A stretch of 15,121 nt of DNA from assembly GCA_023622465.1 (NCBI GenBank), contig JAMNZE010000090.1, positions 1 to 15,121 of the forward strand, given 5' to 3'. Made by a program: the position numbers and the translations under genes. Origin of the DNA: UBA5500 sp023622465. Its GTDB lineage: Bacteria; Bacillota; UBA994; UBA5500. A model generated the notes under the pieces. That model worked only from the letters and a program-made list of their open reading frames with translations. It was not told where the DNA came from and did no database searches. This document shows, in pieces, positions 13,394 to 15,121 of this stretch (within the stretch, counting starts at the first letter, position 1; every line of letters begins with the position of its first letter).

Positions 13394-14371
13394 ATGAAGC
13401 GTGTGTTTTCTGGGGTGCAGCCCAGTGGGCAGCTTACTTTAGGAAATTATCTGGGAGCTATGCGCCATTTTGTAGCACTGCAAGATGAGTATGAGTGCTT
13501 CTATTCGGTCGTTGATCTACATGCGCTAACGGTTCCGCAAGATCCAGAGGCGTTGCGGCAGCAGGCCATCAGTTTAGCCGCCCTCTATTTGGCGACGGGC
13601 ATTGATCCCCAAAAATCCACCTTATTTATTCAATCACAGGTGCCGGCCCACGCCGAGCTGGCCTGGTTGCTGCAGTGTGTGAGCTACATGGGCGAACTCA
13701 ATCGCATGACCCAATACAAGGAGAAGGCAGAGCAGCAGGAGAGCGTCACTGTTGGCTTATTCACCTATCCGGCTTTGATGGCGGCCGATATCCTGCTTTA
13801 CCAGGCCGATGTGGTTCCCGTCGGTGAAGACCAAAAACAGCATGTGGAATTAACGCGGGATATAGCTGTGCGTTTTAACAACCGCTTTGGAGAGATTTTT
13901 ACCGTTCCTGAGCCCCTAATTCCGAAAGTGGGCGCCCGGATCATGTCCCTAGCCGAGCCCCAGAAGAAAATGAGCAAGAGTTTGGATTCGGTAGGAAATA
14001 TTTATTTGCTGGATGAACCCAATGTGATCAAGAAGAAGATCAATCGGGCCGTTACCGATAGTGAGGCGGAAGTGCGTTATGACCCGGCCAATAAGCCTGG
14101 TGTGAGCAACCTGATGGTGATCCATGCCCTCTGCGCCGGCCAGTCGGTGGCCGCCATAGAAGAGCAGTATCAGGGGCAGGGGTATGGGGCCCTTAAAAAG
14201 GGTACCTTCGAGGCCGTGTTATCGGTGCTGGAGCCGATTCAAGCCCGTTATCGCCAGCTGATTGAAAGCGATGAAATCTATGATATCTTAGCCGCCGGTG
14301 CCGTTAAAGCCCGCGAAGTGGCGGCACCTACTTTAGAGCGAGTAAAGCAGGCAATGGGGCTTAATCTCTAG
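13394..14371 (+). CDS. trpS: Tryptophanyl-tRNA synthetase
   Basis: The enzyme charges tRNA-Trp with tryptophan. The 325 residues are close to the bacterial norm of about 328-334. The class I signature appears as PSGQLTLGNYLGAM near the N-terminus (HIGH-like region), followed by YSVVDLHALT. ALMAADILLYQADVVPVGEDQKQHVELTRDIA covers the Trp-binding and dimer region. KKMSKS appears near residue 195 in the form PQKKMSKSLDS. The ATG at 13394 has AAGGAGG eight bases upstream. The open frame extends upstream to 13322 but runs through the T-box, so that part is not coding. Expression is controlled by the tryptophan T-box directly upstream. Confidence 0.97.
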   Translation: MKRVFSGVQPSGQLTLGNYLGAMRHFVALQDEYECFYSVVDLHALTVPQDPEALRQQAISLAALYLATGIDPQKSTLFIQSQVPAHAELAWLLQCVSYMGELNRMTQYKEKAEQQESVTVGLFTYPALMAADILLYQADVVPVGEDQKQHVELTRDIAVRFNNRFGEIFTVPEPLIPKVGARIMSLAEPQKKMSKSLDSVGNIYLLDEPNVIKKKINRAVTDSEAEVRYDPANKPGVSNLMVIHALCAGQSVAAIEEQYQGQGYGALKKGTFEAVLSVLEPIQARYRQLIESDEIYDILAAGAVKAREVAAPTLERVKQAMGLNL

Positions 14372-14391
14372 TAGCTGGGAATTTTTCTTTA

Positions 14392-14400
14392 TGCTACAAT
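14392..14400 (+). promoter_or_regulatory. Extended -10 promoter of the signal peptidase gene
   Basis: TGCTACAAT is an extended -10 element, with TACAAT at 14395-14400. No good -35 is seen at the proper distance, where the trpS stop region lies. The start would fall near 14407, about 33 bases before the GTG at 14440. Confidence 0.45.
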
Positions 14401-14439
14401 AGTTGCAATGGTACAGAATGGTTAGGTGCGGAGTTAGGA

Positions 14440-14970
14440 GTGGAAAAATTGGAAGAGGCTATTCGACGCGAAGTTGGGGAATGGATTAAAGCTATTATTA
14501 TTGCTCTGCTCTTAGCATGGGTGTTACGCGCCCTATTGGTGCAGCCCTATCGTGTCGAAGGGAATTCTATGGAAACCAGCCTATTTGACGAGGAGCGATT
14601 GTTTATCAATCGTCTAGTCTATCATCTGCACCCACCGCGCCGGGGTGATGTGGTGATCATAGATCTCCCCAGCGAAAACATCACCATTATCAAGCGTGTT
14701 ATCGGCTTGCCGGGAGAAACGATTGAAATTAAGGATGGCACCGTCTTCATTGATGGCCAGCCTCTGGAAGAACCCTATCTGACGCAAGCGACCTTGGATA
14801 GGTACGGGCCGGTGGAGATACCGGCGGAGCATTATTTCGTCATGGGTGACAATCGTAGCAACAGTCGGGATAGCCGCAGCCTATCCATAGGATTTGTTCC
14901 CCGCAGTCAGATACGGGGGCAGGCCTTCCTAGTATTCTGGCCCCTGCCAGCCATAAGGTTAATTAAATAG
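14440..14970 (+). CDS. lepB: Type I signal peptidase
   Basis: The 176-residue membrane protease cleaves signal peptides from exported proteins on the outer face of the membrane. One N-terminal transmembrane helix (about 16-34) precedes box B EGNSMETSL, with the nucleophile Ser43. The general-base Lys85 lies in IIKRVIGLPGE. Box E is MGDNRSNSRDSR, and the length fits the short Gram-positive Sip type (Bacillus SipS is 184). The GTG start at 14440 has GGAG six bases upstream; no better in-frame ATG exists nearby. It follows trpS at 68 bases with its own promoter candidate and ends at a strong terminator. Confidence 0.95.
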   Translation: MEKLEEAIRREVGEWIKAIIIALLLAWVLRALLVQPYRVEGNSMETSLFDEERLFINRLVYHLHPPRRGDVVIIDLPSENITIIKRVIGLPGETIEIKDGTVFIDGQPLEEPYLTQATLDRYGPVEIPAEHYFVMGDNRSNSRDSRSLSIGFVPRSQIRGQAFLVFWPLPAIRLIK

Positions 14971-14980
14971 CACTAACAAG

Positions 14981-15015
14981 GCTGTCGCAACTTAATCGTT
15001 GCGACAGCTTTTTTT
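14981..15015 (+). terminator. Intrinsic terminator after the signal peptidase gene
   Basis: GCTGTCGCAAC (14981-14991) pairs perfectly with 14998-15008 around a six-base loop, and seven T residues follow (15009-15015). It lies 10 bases after the stop codon. The stem arm is nearly the same as that of the terminator at 5623-5660. Confidence 0.92.
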
Positions 15016-15074
15016 ATGCCTTGACCCGACTTGGGGCAAGATAGGGGTATGAGGAAGCAGGGGAGGGGGTTGGT

Positions 15075-15121
15075 ATGCTGACGCGGGTTGAAGCTTTTGT
15101 GGGCGAATATGCGGCGGGAAA
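15075..15121 (+). CDS. Start of a further gene, possibly a P-loop protein (partial)
   Basis: Only the first 15 full codons are visible. GGGAGGGGG lies about eight bases before the ATG, a convincing start signal. The residues end in FVGEYAAGK (if the cut last codon is AAA or AAG), which fits the Walker A form GxxxxGK and would need a Ser or Thr next. An ATP- or GTP-binding protein is therefore possible. It is set off from the signal peptidase gene by a terminator. No family can be assigned from so few residues. Confidence 0.55.
   Translation, partial: MLTRVEAFVGEYAAG

Noticed and set aside
1..15121. Mobile elements, CRISPR arrays, phage genes, tRNA or rRNA
   Set aside because: Both strands were read for transposase motifs, regularly spaced repeats, tRNA-like segments and rRNA stretches; none was seen.

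Overview
The window looks like chromosomal DNA of an anaerobic, low-to-mid GC Gram-positive bacterium, most likely a member of the Clostridia. This rests on the strong AGGAGG-type ribosome binding sites, a T-box leader in front of trpS, an [FeFe]-hydrogenase-type protein with a thioredoxin-like [2Fe-2S] partner, and Firmicutes families (YlxP, YitT, LysM proteins that start directly with the LysM repeat). I see no rRNA, tRNA, CRISPR array, insertion sequence, phage gene or plasmid gene. No species can be named from the sequence alone.

Left block (1-3784, all minus strand, read right to left): YlxP/DUF503, a class I SAM methyltransferase, a lipoprotein-type ComEC-like metallo-beta-lactamase-fold protein with a lamin-tail domain, a DUF3006 protein, a [2Fe-2S] ferredoxin-like protein, and a partial [FeFe]-hydrogenase-domain protein. 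The genes are tightly packed. A promoter lies in front of ylxP. A second good promoter, followed by a dyad that resembles a Rex (NADH-sensing repressor) operator, lies inside the 3' end of the DUF3006 frame. The ferredoxin-hydrogenase pair is therefore probably a separately controlled redox unit.

Middle block (3916-9693): a PRK06851-like ATPase built of two similar halves, the second with a degenerate P-loop; a TIM-barrel sugar-isomerase-like gene lacking its N-terminal half; a small cysteine-rich acidic membrane protein of unknown function; a three-repeat peptidoglycan-binding-like protein convergent with a LysM plus TolB-like propeller protein; a YitT-family membrane protein; and a small two-helix membrane protein. 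Intrinsic terminators or terminator-like hairpins separate the convergent pairs. The LysM-propeller gene has an unusual leader with a promoter, then a terminator hairpin, then a TTG start.

Right block (9794-15121, all plus strand): an M20-family amidohydrolase, the RNA-binding protein Tex, a tryptophan T-box (specifier UGG) controlling trpS, a type I signal peptidase with its own extended -10 promoter, a strong terminator, and the first codons of a further gene that may begin with a Walker A motif. This block is housekeeping in character.

The points most worth following are the putative Rex-controlled ferredoxin/hydrogenase pair, the cysteine-rich acidic protein, and the leader of the LysM-propeller gene. 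I found no clearly new multi-gene system.
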